A stretch of DNA of 64,000 nt from Micromonospora sp. MH99. GTDB lineage: Bacteria; Actinomycetota; Actinomycetes; Mycobacteriales; Micromonosporaceae. Below are positions 33,159 through 44,154 of this stretch, piece by piece. Where the stretch lies: the NCBI RefSeq assembly GCF_021442385.1, contig NZ_MUZA01000008.1:89424-153423 (forward strand), written 5' to 3'. The position numbers and the translations under genes were made by a program. The notes under the pieces were generated by a model. The model was not told where the DNA came from. It ran no database searches and saw only the letters and a list, made by a program, of their open reading frames with translations. The first letter of the stretch is position 1, and each line of letters opens with the position of its first letter.

Positions 33159-34328
33159 CTAACGAATCGCGTTCAGCGCGTCTCGGAAGTCGGCAGTGGC
33201 TTGCTCGTGGGGGTAGCGACGCTGAAGTTCGACGTCAACTTCGCCGGCGACGAGCAGCAGCGAGGGCAGGGACCGCCGAGTAGCGGCGAACGCCGCCACC
33301 CCCTCCTCGACGGCCCGATCCAGCTCGCCAGCGCGCAGGGCTGTGGCGGCGAGAGTGAGTCTGGCTTCGGCCATCCGCATAGGTGACCGCTCGATGCCGT
33401 CCGATCCGGTGCCGAGACGCAGAACCTCGTTGGCGTAGTGCTCGGCGAGAGCGTCGTGTTCGGCGAGGCGGTAGGCGTCCATCGCGTAGAACAGCCATTT
33501 GCCAGGATCGACCTCGAAGTGGTTGTCGGGCCGGTCTGGCGCACCGAGGTCGTCGAGGAGCCGCCGACCTCGATCGAGCGCCGCCCGCGCGCCCTGAAGG
33601 TCGCCGAGTCGTGCCAGCGCTTTGGCTTCCTGTGCGATCAGTTGCACCCCCACCCGCTGCCGGCCGGCCGCTTCCTGCCCAGCTCGGGCGGCAGTCAACA
33701 CTGCCTCGTGCCGGGACTGGGTGAGTGCGAACCAGGCCGTCATCTCCCACGCCCAGCCGGTGATGCCGGCGTGACCGGCTTCCTCGCCGAGCTGACGGGC
33801 CGCAGTGCGGGTGGCCTCGGCGCTGGCGCGCTTGCCGAGGTCGTAATCGACACAGCCGATCAGCAGCGCCAGCCAGCCTGCGCACACCAGCAGTTCGCGA
33901 TGCTGCCGTAGCCCAGTGGGGCGCTGTAGCAGTCGGGCGACCTCGCGCAGCCAACCCTGACCTTCGGCGCGGAGTTCCCCGGCGTCGCGCCACCCGTACT
34001 GGCAGCACAGCTCGGTCACGGTCGCCTGCAACGCCTCGATGGTCGCGGGGGCGGTGTCGCAGGCGTGCATTCGATGTAGCAGCTCGACGGTCTCCGACGG
34101 CCGGGTGTCGGAGGCGGCGGCGATATCCAGGGCGGCGCAGGCGATCAGCTCCCCACGAGCGGCCAGGACGTCGTCGATCCGGCGGGCGAGATCCTCACCC
34201 GGTCGACGACGGCCGTTCTCGAGGCGGGAGAGGTGCCCCTTGTCGGCGGGCAGCAGCTCCGAGAGAGCGGCCAGGCTGAGGCCGCGAGCTTCCCGCGCTG
34301 TCCGCATTCGGGCGCCGAATGTTGGCAT
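33159..34328 (-). CDS. XRE regulator with TPR-like C-terminal domain
   Basis: The 389-residue protein starts MPTFGARMRTAREARGLSLA, with a clear XRE helix-turn-helix (LAALSELLPADKGHLSRLEN, then GRRRPGEDLARRIDDVLAAR). A long all-helical, TPR-like sensor follows (about 90-389; GHAGITGWAWEMTAWFALTQ, ATRTAARQLGEEAG). This architecture is the common actinomycete regulator that pairs with small helper proteins. It is divergent from a small Cys-containing protein at 34613, which fits that pairing. The shared 284-bp gap contains GTTGCC and GGCAAC half-sites (about 34354-34378), possible operator arms. Confidence 0.87.
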   Translation of the reverse strand: MPTFGARMRTAREARGLSLAALSELLPADKGHLSRLENGRRRPGEDLARRIDDVLAARGELIACAALDIAAASDTRPSETVELLHRMHACDTAPATIEALQATVTELCCQYGWRDAGELRAEGQGWLREVARLLQRPTGLRQHRELLVCAGWLALLIGCVDYDLGKRASAEATRTAARQLGEEAGHAGITGWAWEMTAWFALTQSRHEAVLTAARAGQEAAGRQRVGVQLIAQEAKALARLGDLQGARAALDRGRRLLDDLGAPDRPDNHFEVDPGKWLFYAMDAYRLAEHDALAEHYANEVLRLGTGSDGIERSPMRMAEARLTLAATALRAGELDRAVEEGVAAFAATRRSLPSLLLVAGEVDVELQRRYPHEQATADFRDALNAIR

Positions 34329-34612
34329 GTCTCGCGCCTCCCGCCGGAGTTGCCGGGTTGCCGATGCGGGTTGGCAACGCGCAACCCGTCGACCGATGTG
34401 AGCGTACCGCCGCAGGGTGTATCGGACGAGCACGCGCAGTGAGCGGCGGGAGGCGTGGTGGCGGTTCGGGAGCGGTTCAAGCGCTGGTGGAGCAGACGGA
34501 ATCAGGTCCAGTTGGACAAGACCGGCGCAGCGACCTGCTATCCACAGCGGTCCGGCGCGCTTGGAATCACGGCGCGCGACGGCAACCGCGACGGTGGGCG
34601 GGCGGTTCTCTG

Positions 34613-34909
34613 ATGGCCGGAGAGTGGGAGACGGCACGGGCCAATCGGGCTGAACGGTCGGTGTCAGCGCTCGATCGCCGGATGGACGGGGAGCACCTGC
34701 CGCGCCGGCCGCAGTGGCACTGTCAGACGTGCGCGGCAGATACGCCCTGGCCGTGCCATCCGGCGCGGGTACGCCTGGCCGAGGCGTACGGGTGTGACCG
34801 CATCGGCCTTTCCATCTACGTCAGTGGGCTGCTCTTCGTCGTCGTCGTGGAGCTGCCCGAGGTGGCGCCGGCCGAGTTGTACGAGCGGTTCGTGGCCTGG
34901 ACGCGCTGA
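34613..34909 (+). CDS. Small WxCxxC protein, partner of XRE-TPR regulator
   Basis: The 98-residue protein contains PQWHCQTCAADTPWPCHPAR, a W-x-C-x-x-C plus Trp-Pro-Cys pattern, then RLAEAYGCDRIGLSIYVSG and a helical end. Similar short proteins are repeatedly found beside XRE-TPR regulators in Streptomyces and relatives, often misnamed flavin reductases. The ribosome site at ATG 34613 is weak and the frame is open upstream, so the start is uncertain. The role is unknown; a regulator accessory is inferred from position. Confidence 0.7.
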   Translation: MAGEWETARANRAERSVSALDRRMDGEHLPRRPQWHCQTCAADTPWPCHPARVRLAEAYGCDRIGLSIYVSGLLFVVVVELPEVAPAELYERFVAWTR

Positions 34910-34963
34910 TAGGCGGCGTCCACCCAGGCGACGGGTCATGTCCTACTCCGACTGGGCGCACTG

Positions 34964-35305
34964 TCACAGGCTGGCGGTGAGGAGGCCGCACGCGGCCAGC
35001 GGTAGCACCGCGCTGAGGGTGCCCACCAGGGCCGACGAGCGATTCCGCGTACGGGGGACCAGCACTGCTAGCGTCACCAGGCTGACCAGCAGCGCGAGGA
35101 ACATCGCCGGCAGGGCGACGTAAAGCCCGAACAGCAGCATCCGGGACCGTTCCGAGTCGCACACCTCCCCGCAGCCCGCCGGAACCGAGCCGGAGAGCGT
35201 GCCGAGGAACAGGCCGAACGCCACGACGATGGCCAGATACCAGCCGATCATCACCAGGAACGCGGCCCTGCTGCTGACGTCGGGGCGCGGCGGCGACAGG
35301 GCCAT
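34964..35305 (-). CDS. Small membrane protein
   Basis: The 113-residue protein has three predicted helices: AAFLVMIGWYLAIVVAFGLF, LLFGLYVALPAMFLALLVSL and ALVGTLSAVLPLAACGLLTA. A cysteine pair lies in an extracytoplasmic-type loop (VPAGCGEVCDSERS). Its ATG overlaps the stop of the upstream lipoprotein gene (TGATG), so the two are translationally coupled. The function is unknown. Confidence 0.78.
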   Translation of the reverse strand: MALSPPRPDVSSRAAFLVMIGWYLAIVVAFGLFLGTLSGSVPAGCGEVCDSERSRMLLFGLYVALPAMFLALLVSLVTLAVLVPRTRNRSSALVGTLSAVLPLAACGLLTASL

Positions 35306-36120
35306 CAGCCGCCGGGCCGACCGGACGGCGGCGTTGGTGCCACGGTGACGAGCCGGGCCGTCGGCTTCAAGTTGGCGCAGAGTTCCCGGGGGAAGGTAAT
35401 CGCTGCCTTGCGGACCGCGTCGCACCCACCCGACGTGGTCCGGGCGATGATCGACCATCCGGCCGGCTCGTTCCGCAGGAAGTAGCGCCGTAGGGCGGTG
35501 TTCACCTCGCACCCCGGGCGCGGCTCGACGCCGCACGATGCCGGGTCGTCCGGCACCGTCATGACCAGCCACTTCCCGTCGCAGGCTTCGACATGACCCT
35601 GGGAGTGGCGGGACACGTCCATCCCCCGTACGGCCGCACGCGTCCAGGTCGGGTCGCAGCGATCCTTGGGTGGGTTACAGCCCAGGTTCTCGTCGCAGCG
35701 GTTGTAGGCGCCGTTCTTCAGCGCCCATGTCTTCTGGTTGAGCGACAGCGCGCGGTCGCCGATCGGCTCCGCCGACGTAAGGGTCACCTCGGCCGGCGCG
35801 AAGGTCGGGCAGGCGCCAACGATGGCGGACCCGGCCGAATCCTGCACGATGTCGGCAAAGATGACGCCGTTCTCCTCGGTCTGGTTGTCGACCCGCACGT
35901 TGCGGGAGCAACCATCGCCACCAGCGAGCGCCTCGACCTGCACGGTCACCGCCCGGGCACCCGGACCGGGCGTCACGCCGCTCACCTCGGCCTGGTAGGT
36001 GCTCCACGCGGCGGACGCGCTGGGTGCGGCGTCTCCGGGCCGTGTCTGCGGCGCCGCGCAGGCAGCCACTCCCGGCAGCACGGCAGTCAACAGGCAGAGA
36101 ACGGTCGCAAGCCGGCGCAT
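35305..36120 (-). CDS. Putative lipoprotein of unknown function
   Basis: The 271-residue protein (ATG 36120; a second in-frame ATG lies at 36129) starts MRRLATVLCLLTAVLPGVAA and has a lipobox-like GVAAC. The mature part is Cys-rich: GDGCSRNVRV, CDENLGCNPPKDRCDPTW, SCGVEPRPGCEV and SGGCDAV, suggesting several disulfides outside the cell. No known domain is recognised. It is coupled by overlap to the small membrane protein downstream, so they may form a surface complex. Confidence 0.75.
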   Translation of the reverse strand: MRRLATVLCLLTAVLPGVAACAAPQTRPGDAAPSASAAWSTYQAEVSGVTPGPGARAVTVQVEALAGGDGCSRNVRVDNQTEENGVIFADIVQDSAGSAIVGACPTFAPAEVTLTSAEPIGDRALSLNQKTWALKNGAYNRCDENLGCNPPKDRCDPTWTRAAVRGMDVSRHSQGHVEACDGKWLVMTVPDDPASCGVEPRPGCEVNTALRRYFLRNEPAGWSIIARTTSGGCDAVRKAAITFPRELCANLKPTARLVTVAPTPPSGRPGG

Positions 36121-36327
36121 GGGTGGCATTCTGCCCGGCCGTGCCACGTCCCGCGGCCCCGGTTGAGCGATCGACTCCAGGTCGGCGAGCTGGCGCCGAT
36201 CACCTCCTGACGAGGAGGGCGCACGCGGCCAGCGTGCCCACGACGAGGGACGAACGGATCCGTGCTGGCATCGCCGGCTCGACCGGACCACGTCCGCGCG
36301 GAGTGGGTGGCTACTAGGTTTCGAAAC

Positions 36328-37401
36328 ATGTCATCTGGACCTTCGCGCCACCGCCCCGGAGTTGGTTGGCTGGTCCGCCGGCTGCCGACCCGGGCGGTCG
36401 AGGCGGCGTCCCACCTCCAGGCCTTCGTGCTCTCCGGTGTGGTCACCGTGCTGGCCCTGCGGGCGTACCTGGAGGCCACCGACTATCCGCAGCTCGGCGG
36501 TGGCGGCCTGCACATCGCGCATGTGCTCTGGGGCGGCCTGCTGCTCGCGGTCGGCCTGGGAATCCCGCTGATCTTCCTGGGCGAAGGGCCACGCACAGCT
36601 GGGGCGATCGTGGGCGGCGTCGGGTTCGGCCTGTTCATCGACGAGGTGGGCAAGTTCGTCACCACCGGCACCGACTACTTCTACGCCCCGGCTGCCGCCA
36701 TCATCTACGTCGCGTTCGCGCTGCTCGTCCTGCTCACCCAGGCGGTACGTGGGCGTACCGGTCGATCCGAGTTGACCCCGGCCGAGCGTACGGCCAACGC
36801 GCTGGACGTGGTGCTCAGCGGTCAGCCCGGCGGGCTGACCGACCGGCGCCGGTCGGACGTGCGGCGTCTCGTGCGGGGCGCCGGGCCGGCCGCCGAGGCG
36901 GCCGTGGAGCAGTTGCTGGACACGATGCCCCGACGTGAGCCGCCGCCGGTCCGGTTCTGGCAGCGGGCTGCGGACCGGGCCCGGCGTCTCGCCACCTGGG
37001 CGACCCGGCAGCGCTGGCTGGTCTGGCTGGTGGTGGTCTACCTGGTGGTGGAGCCGGTGCTGGTCGTGGTGGCGGTGCTGCTGGACGGTGTGACCGGAGA
37101 ACTGGACCAGGAGCGCGAGTGGGGCGCGGTGGTAGGTGTCACCGCCACCGCGCTGGTCACGGCGGTGCTCAGTCTGCGGGCGGCGTGGCTGCTGCGCTCG
37201 AACCGGATCGAGGCGTTCCGGTTCTTCAAGCTCGCGCTGCTGGTCAACCTGCTGTTCGGGCAGGTCTTCAACTTCACGGTCAACCAGTTCAACGCGGTAG
37301 CCGTGGTCGCGATCGACCTGGCCCTGCTGGGGGTGGTGACCGCCGAGCACCGCCGGTTGCGGCGCGCAGCCGACAGGGGTGACCCCGTTGACGCTCCATA
37401 G
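36328..37401 (+). CDS. Integral membrane protein of unknown function
   Basis: The 357-residue protein is read from the ATG at 36328 (MSSGPSRHRPGVGWLVRRLP). About seven or eight hydrophobic helices are visible, including LQAFVLSGVVTVLALRAYLE, GLLLAVGLGIPLIFLGEGPR, LVWLVVVYLVVEPVLVVVAV and FFKLALLVNLLFGQVFNFTV. A cytoplasmic Arg-rich region (about 145-220) interrupts them. No family is recognised; the gene stands alone, 41 bp before the dehydratase. Confidence 0.8.
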   Translation: MSSGPSRHRPGVGWLVRRLPTRAVEAASHLQAFVLSGVVTVLALRAYLEATDYPQLGGGGLHIAHVLWGGLLLAVGLGIPLIFLGEGPRTAGAIVGGVGFGLFIDEVGKFVTTGTDYFYAPAAAIIYVAFALLVLLTQAVRGRTGRSELTPAERTANALDVVLSGQPGGLTDRRRSDVRRLVRGAGPAAEAAVEQLLDTMPRREPPPVRFWQRAADRARRLATWATRQRWLVWLVVVYLVVEPVLVVVAVLLDGVTGELDQEREWGAVVGVTATALVTAVLSLRAAWLLRSNRIEAFRFFKLALLVNLLFGQVFNFTVNQFNAVAVVAIDLALLGVVTAEHRRLRRAADRGDPVDAP

Positions 37402-37442
37402 GATGGCTCACCGACCACGGTCCCAGTGAGAGGGCGTTTCCG

Positions 37443-38384
37443 ATGGTGAACAGAAGCGACGTCGAGGCCGCTGCCGCGCTGGTCGCCGGGCGGGTCCGCG
37501 AAACTCCGGTCATCGCTGTCGACGGTGCTGACCTGGGCGTGCCCGGCCAGCTCAGCCTCAAGTTGGAGCTGCACCAGCACACCGGCTCGTTCAAGCCGCG
37601 TGGCGCGTTCAACCGGATGCTCCAGGGGCCGCTGCCGTCGGCCGGGGTGATCGCCGCCTCCGGTGGCAACCACGGGCTCGCGGTGGCGTACGCGGCCCGG
37701 TCGCTGGGCGTGACGGCGGAGGTTTTCGTGCCGGTGACCTCGTCGCCGGTGAAGGTGCAGCGGCTGGCCGGGCTGGGCGCGCAGGTGCGGCAGGTAGGCC
37801 AGCACTACGCCGAGGCCCTGGCGGCGAGCACCGAGCGGGCGCGGGAGACCGGCGCGCTGGTCGTGCACGCGTACGACCAGCCGGAGGTGGTGGCCGGTCA
37901 GGGCACCGTCGGGCGGGAGTTGGAGGCGCAGCTCGACGGGGTCGACACGGTGCTGGTGGCGGTCGGCGGTGGTGGACTGGTGTCCGGCATCGCGAGCTGG
38001 TTCGACGGGTCGGTGCGGGTCGTCGCCGTCGAACCCGAGCAGATCCCCACCCTGCACTCCGCGCTCAAGGCGGGCCGGCCGGTGGACATCGAGGTCGGCG
38101 GCGTCGCCACGGACTCGCTGGGCGCCCGCCGGATCGGCGACATCGCGTTCGACACCGCCCGCCGGACCGGTGTGGTCTCCGTGCTGGTCAGCGACGAGGA
38201 CCTGGTGCGGGCGCGTCGACTGCTCTGGTCGGAGCTGCGGGTCGCCGCCGAGTTCGGTGGTGCCGCGGCGTTGGCCGCGCTGGTCGGTGGCGCGTACGTG
38301 CCGCAGGCGGGGGAGCGGGTGGCGGTGATCGTCTGCGGCGGCAACACCGACCCGAGTGACCTGGGTCCGGCCGCGCCGCACTGA
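37443..38384 (+). CDS. PLP-dependent threonine/serine dehydratase family protein
   Basis: The 313-residue protein has the fold-type II PLP motif HTGSFKPRGAFNRM, with the Schiff-base Lys at about residue 52. The phosphate-gripping SGGNHGLAVAYAAR and the glycine loop VAVGGGGLVSGIASW are also present, with VIVCGGNTDPSDL near the end. It lacks the C-terminal ACT regulatory domain of biosynthetic threonine deaminase, so it is of the catabolic or serine-racemase-like type. The substrate could be threonine, serine or a hydroxy-aspartate. A terminator follows. Confidence 0.9.
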   Translation: MVNRSDVEAAAALVAGRVRETPVIAVDGADLGVPGQLSLKLELHQHTGSFKPRGAFNRMLQGPLPSAGVIAASGGNHGLAVAYAARSLGVTAEVFVPVTSSPVKVQRLAGLGAQVRQVGQHYAEALAASTERARETGALVVHAYDQPEVVAGQGTVGRELEAQLDGVDTVLVAVGGGGLVSGIASWFDGSVRVVAVEPEQIPTLHSALKAGRPVDIEVGGVATDSLGARRIGDIAFDTARRTGVVSVLVSDEDLVRARRLLWSELRVAAEFGGAAALAALVGGAYVPQAGERVAVIVCGGNTDPSDLGPAAPH

Positions 38385-38435
38385 CCGGGCACCGTAGGTG
38401 GGTGGTGCGTCCGCGGGTGCAGAGCAAGGGCCGCG

Positions 38436-38464
38436 GGTCCGGCGGGGAGCACCCCCGCCGGACC
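38436..38464. terminator. Bidirectional terminator hairpin
   Basis: GGTCCGGCGGGG (38436-38447) pairs with 38453-38464 around a 5-nt loop, in the 93-bp gap between the convergent dehydratase and peptidase genes. Confidence 0.82.
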
Positions 38465-38477
38465 ATGACCCGTCTCG

Positions 38478-40898
38478 TCAGAGGGGATACGTGCGGGCGA
38501 CCGCCAGCATCTCGGAGCTGTGCGATCCGACCACGCCGACGGCCGGCGGCCGGGGCCGGAAGCCGGGCAGCGCGTCCAGCCCGTCACTGGCGTCCATCGC
38601 CCGCAGCGCCACCTGCGCGGCGATCGGCCGCAGCGTCAACGTGACCTCGACGCCCTCCGCCGGTGGGGCGTGGAAGACCAGTCCGAAGCCCCACCTGCCC
38701 GCGCGGGGCTCCACCGGCACCTGACGGCCGGCCACCTCGGCGCGCAACACGGTGGCGGTCGCCGTGTCGACGTGCAGGGTGGCGAGCCGGACCGCCCGCT
38801 GCGGGGTGAGTCGCAGCCGCAGCGTGCGCTCACCGCCGGCGCTGGTGTCGGCAAGCACCTCGAGCTTCGGCGCCGGCAGGTTCGCCGCCTGCGCCGGGCC
38901 GGCCCGCAGCTCCGCGTCGCCCAGGCCGGGGAAGTCGTCCGCCACGCTGGCCACCTCGTCCACGTAGCCGTCCGTCCACGGCTGCGGGTCGCTCTCGCGG
39001 CTCAGCCAGCGGGCCTGGCCGGTGCCGGCGTCCAGGGCGTACATCAGGTGGGTGGGCGCGGGGTGGGCGGCGTCGAAGCGGTCCACGGCCAGCCCGACCC
39101 CGGCGAGCACCACCGCCGCCAGGGCGGCGGCCCCGGCCGGCAGCACCGCGAGTCGTCGGGCCCGCAGCGCCACCAGGCCGCGCTGCCCGCCGGCCTGCGG
39201 GTGCAGCAGGTCGACCACCGGCAGCGCGGTCAGGCCGAGCAGCACCGCGACCAGCGCGGCCACCCCACCCATCGCCATGCCCAACGCGGGGAAGAGCAGC
39301 ACCACTGTCGGCAGCAGGATCACCACGCCGACCGCGGCGGCGGCCGTCACCGCCACCACCGGCCACGGCCCGGTCTGCCGGGTCCGCAGCGCGACCAGCC
39401 CGCCGAGGGCGCCGGCCAGGGCCGGCAGAGTGGTGAGGTACGCCCCGCCGGGCACCGCCACGGCGAGCAGCACCCCGAGCAGCGCCAGCCAGGCCAGCCC
39501 GCCGACGGCGAGCGCGGCCGGGCCGATCCGGCGGCGGACCAGCGCGTACCAGGTGAACAGGATGGCGGCGGCGAGCGCCAGCACGGCCAACCGGTACCAG
39601 ATCGGCCGGTACGGGTCGAGCAGTTCCGCGTACCCCGGACGGATCGCGGTGATCGCCAGCCAGAGCAGTTGGGCGGCGACCGGCGCGGCCACGATCGGCA
39701 CGAGAGCCAGGCCGAAGCCGGCGGCCAGCCGTCCCGTGCTGGCCCGACCGCTGCGGCGGGTCAGCCAGCCCAGCGCCGCGACGGCGAGCACCGCGAGCAC
39801 TGCCAGCGGAAGGACGAGCCAGCCCGGGTAGCGGACCAGCCCACGCGGGACCGGGAAGTAGGTGGCGTCGTACCCGGAGCGCAGGTCGGTGAGGTCGGTG
39901 CGGCCGAACTCCCGGGCCAGGCCCAGCGCGTTGTCCCCGTGCTGCTGAAGGCTGCTCCGGTCCATCGCGGCCGGGGTGTCCAACGGCGTGTGGTAGATCG
40001 CGCCGCCGTCGATGTACGCCGAGTTCAGCCCGACGAACTTCTGGTCCAGAAAGGCGGTGAAGTCGGTGTCGTTGGGCAGCGCCCGGTAGATCTCCACCGC
40101 GAACGAGGTGCCGACCGGGTGCGGGGCGGCCCGGCCGAAGACGTCCACCAGCTTCGCGTTGTTCTTCGACGTCTCGAACATGATCACCGGGCCGGTGGAG
40201 CCACGCGCCTCGAGGTTGAGCACCACGCCGCCGTCGGCGGCGAGCGGGTGGCTCGCGGCGAACGCCGCCGCGCCGCAGAGACACGCCTCCTCGGCGTCGG
40301 TAAGCACGAAGACGATGTCGTTGCGGGGTCGGGGGCCGGTGCTCAGCGCGCGGGCCACCTCCAGGATGGCCGAGGTGCCGGCCGCGTCGTCGTTGCCGCC
40401 GGGCCCGGTCTGCACCGAGTCGTAGTGGGCGACCAGGAACACCCGTCCCGTCGGGTCGGTGCCGGGCAGTCGGGCCACGACGTTGCGCACCCGGGCCACT
40501 GTCGCCCCGCCGGCCGCCCCACTGAGCTGACCGGCCTCCGGCGCGACGGTGTCCTGCACCTCCGTCTCCAGGCCCAGGCCGCGCAACTGCTGCTCGACGT
40601 GCGCGCGAACCTGGTCGTTGGCCGGGCTCCCGGCGACGTGCGATCGGGCCGCGATCACCTGGACGTCCTCGTACGCCCGGGTGGCGCTGAACTCGCCGGC
40701 CGGCGCGTCCGCCGGTCTCGGCGTCGGGGTGCGCAGGTCGAGCAGACTGCCGGCGCCGACGGCCGCCAGCGCGACAAGCGCCGCCGCGGCGGCCAGCAGC
40801 CGTCGGCGCGGTCGGGTCAGCGCACGGTTGGCCGGGGGTACGCCCGGACCCGGCCGGAGCGGTACGCCGGCCGTGACGGGGGTGGGGGGTGCGCCCAT
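38478..40898 (-). CDS. Membrane-anchored M28 family metallopeptidase
   Basis: The start is ATG 40898 with GAGGAG six nt upstream. The 806-residue protein has one N-terminal membrane helix (LLAAAAALVALAAVGAGSLL). The M28 catalytic domain (about 60-320) has LVAHYDSV, GGNDDAAGTSAILEVARAL, TDAEEACLCGAAAF and NLEARG. Eight or so further helices and a C-terminal extracytoplasmic domain follow. The two-zinc ligands and EE catalytic pair are all present. Family members with this layout are aminopeptidase-like enzymes facing the outside (Fxna/Ste24-independent type). The substrate is unknown. It is divergent from the signalling operon. Confidence 0.9.
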   Translation of the reverse strand: MGAPPTPVTAGVPLRPGPGVPPANRALTRPRRRLLAAAAALVALAAVGAGSLLDLRTPTPRPADAPAGEFSATRAYEDVQVIAARSHVAGSPANDQVRAHVEQQLRGLGLETEVQDTVAPEAGQLSGAAGGATVARVRNVVARLPGTDPTGRVFLVAHYDSVQTGPGGNDDAAGTSAILEVARALSTGPRPRNDIVFVLTDAEEACLCGAAAFAASHPLAADGGVVLNLEARGSTGPVIMFETSKNNAKLVDVFGRAAPHPVGTSFAVEIYRALPNDTDFTAFLDQKFVGLNSAYIDGGAIYHTPLDTPAAMDRSSLQQHGDNALGLAREFGRTDLTDLRSGYDATYFPVPRGLVRYPGWLVLPLAVLAVLAVAALGWLTRRSGRASTGRLAAGFGLALVPIVAAPVAAQLLWLAITAIRPGYAELLDPYRPIWYRLAVLALAAAILFTWYALVRRRIGPAALAVGGLAWLALLGVLLAVAVPGGAYLTTLPALAGALGGLVALRTRQTGPWPVVAVTAAAAVGVVILLPTVVLLFPALGMAMGGVAALVAVLLGLTALPVVDLLHPQAGGQRGLVALRARRLAVLPAGAAALAAVVLAGVGLAVDRFDAAHPAPTHLMYALDAGTGQARWLSRESDPQPWTDGYVDEVASVADDFPGLGDAELRAGPAQAANLPAPKLEVLADTSAGGERTLRLRLTPQRAVRLATLHVDTATATVLRAEVAGRQVPVEPRAGRWGFGLVFHAPPAEGVEVTLTLRPIAAQVALRAMDASDGLDALPGFRPRPPAVGVVGSHSSEMLAVARTYPL

Positions 40899-41149
40899 CC
40901 GAACTCCTCGAAGGTGGTGGGGCCTGGGGTGGCACCATCCTGCCCTCCGGCGGCCGGGGACGGGATGGCCGGGCGTCCACCGACTTCCGCCCGTCGGCGG
41001 GTCGCTCGGCCACCCGGGCACCGACCGGCCGCCCGGTTTGTCCCCTGGCGGGCAGTGATCCGGCCCATCCCCGCCCGTGCCGCGCCCATCGTGTTGTGTG
41101 CGACCGTTGTCTAATACAGGATCAGCAGGGCACTCGGAAGGAGCCCGAC

Positions 41150-42420
41150 ATCACCAGCGAACTCCCGCGTCTCGCGGCGGTGACCCGGCCGCACCGGGGA
41201 GGCGGCCTGACCGCGTCCCCCGTTGTGCCGTACCCGCACGGTGGCCTGGCGCGGCACGGCAACGTGCCGCCCGGCGAACGGTTGCGGGTGCTGCTGGTGG
41301 AGGACGACGAAGGCGACGCCTTCCTCGTCGGTGAGCTGCTCGCCGAGACGAACTCGATGATCGACCTGGTGGTCGCGACCAGCCTCAGCGAGGCGCGGCA
41401 GCGGATCACCGGCGTCGACTGCGTCCTGCTCGACCTGGGTCTGCCCGACGCGCAGGGGCTGGACGGGCTGCGCCAGGTGCTGGAGATGTCCAGTGGGGCC
41501 GCCGTCTGCGTGCTGACCGGCCGCTCGGACGAGCACCTGGGCATCGTGGCGGTCGCCGAGGGCGCACAGGACTACCTGGTCAAGGGTCAGGTCGACGGGG
41601 TGCTGCTGACGCGGGCCCTGCGCTACGCGGTCGAGCGTAAGCGCGCCGACGTGAACGCCCGCCGGCTCCGTGAGGTCGAGTTGCGCCAGGCCGAGTCGGC
41701 ACGACTCGAACGTGGCCTGCTGCCCCAGCCGCTGATGACCACCGACCAGGTGGCGGTGCACACCTTCTACCGGCCGGGTCGGCACGCCGCGCTGATCGGC
41801 GGGGACTTCTTCGACGTGGTGCAGACCCGTCCGGACCGTCTCGACCTGATCGTCGGGGACGTCTGCGGGCACGGGGTGGACGAGGCCGCGCTCGGTGTGG
41901 AACTGCGGGTGGCCTGGCGGGCGCTGGTGCTCGCCGGGGTGCCGGACGACGAGGTGCTGCCCGCACTGGAGCAGGTGCTGATGAGTGAGCGCCGACTTCA
42001 GGAGATCTTCGCGACGGTGGCCACCACCCGACTCGACCTGGACGCCAATCGGGCCACCGTCCGACTCGCCGGGCATCCGCCGCCGCTGCTGCTCTCCGGT
42101 GGCCGGGTCGTCCCGGTGCCCGCGCCCGGCGGCCTGCTGCTGGGCGTACGACCTCGCCGGCCGATCGCCTACGACCTGGAGTTCGACACCGATGACTGGT
42201 CCCTGTTGATGTACACCGATGGCCTGATCGAGGGGCGGGTGGGCGCCGGCAACGAACGGCTCGACGTGCCGGGCCTGAGTGGGCTGCTCGACGAGCCGGC
42301 CAACCGGGAGGTGTCCCTGCCCGAGCTGCCGGCCTGGCTGGTCGGTCGGGCCGAGCAGATCAACGGCGGCCCGCTCGCCGACGACGTGGCCATGCTGCTG
42401 GTCAGCCGCGGTGGTGGCCG

Positions 42421-42424
<4 letters not shown>
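41150..42424 (+). CDS. Receiver-SpoIIE/PP2C phosphatase response regulator
   Basis: The product has an N-terminal receiver (RLRVLLVEDDEGDAFLVGEL, phospho-Asp in VLLDLGLPDAQ, YLVKGQVDG) and a short coil. A PP2C-type SpoIIE/RsbU domain follows: RHAALIGGDFFDVVQ, LIVGDVCGHGVDEAALG, LAGHPPPLLLSGG, LMYTDGLIE and LADDVAMLLV. It should dephosphorylate an anti-sigma-factor antagonist in response to a histidine kinase. The start is problematic: GGAAGGAG (41136-41143) ideally positions ATC 41150, a rare start codon; the nearest in-frame GTGs are 41096 (upstream) and 41180. Its stop overlaps the kinase start as GTGA. It is the first gene of a four-gene coupled operon. Confidence 0.87.

Positions 42425-44150
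<1,726 letters not shown>

Positions 44151-44154
<4 letters not shown>

Noticed and set aside
38520..41114. A very long + strand frame opposite the M28 peptidase
   Set aside because: It is His/Gln/Arg-rich antisense; the minus strand has the complete M28 zinc site and membrane helices.
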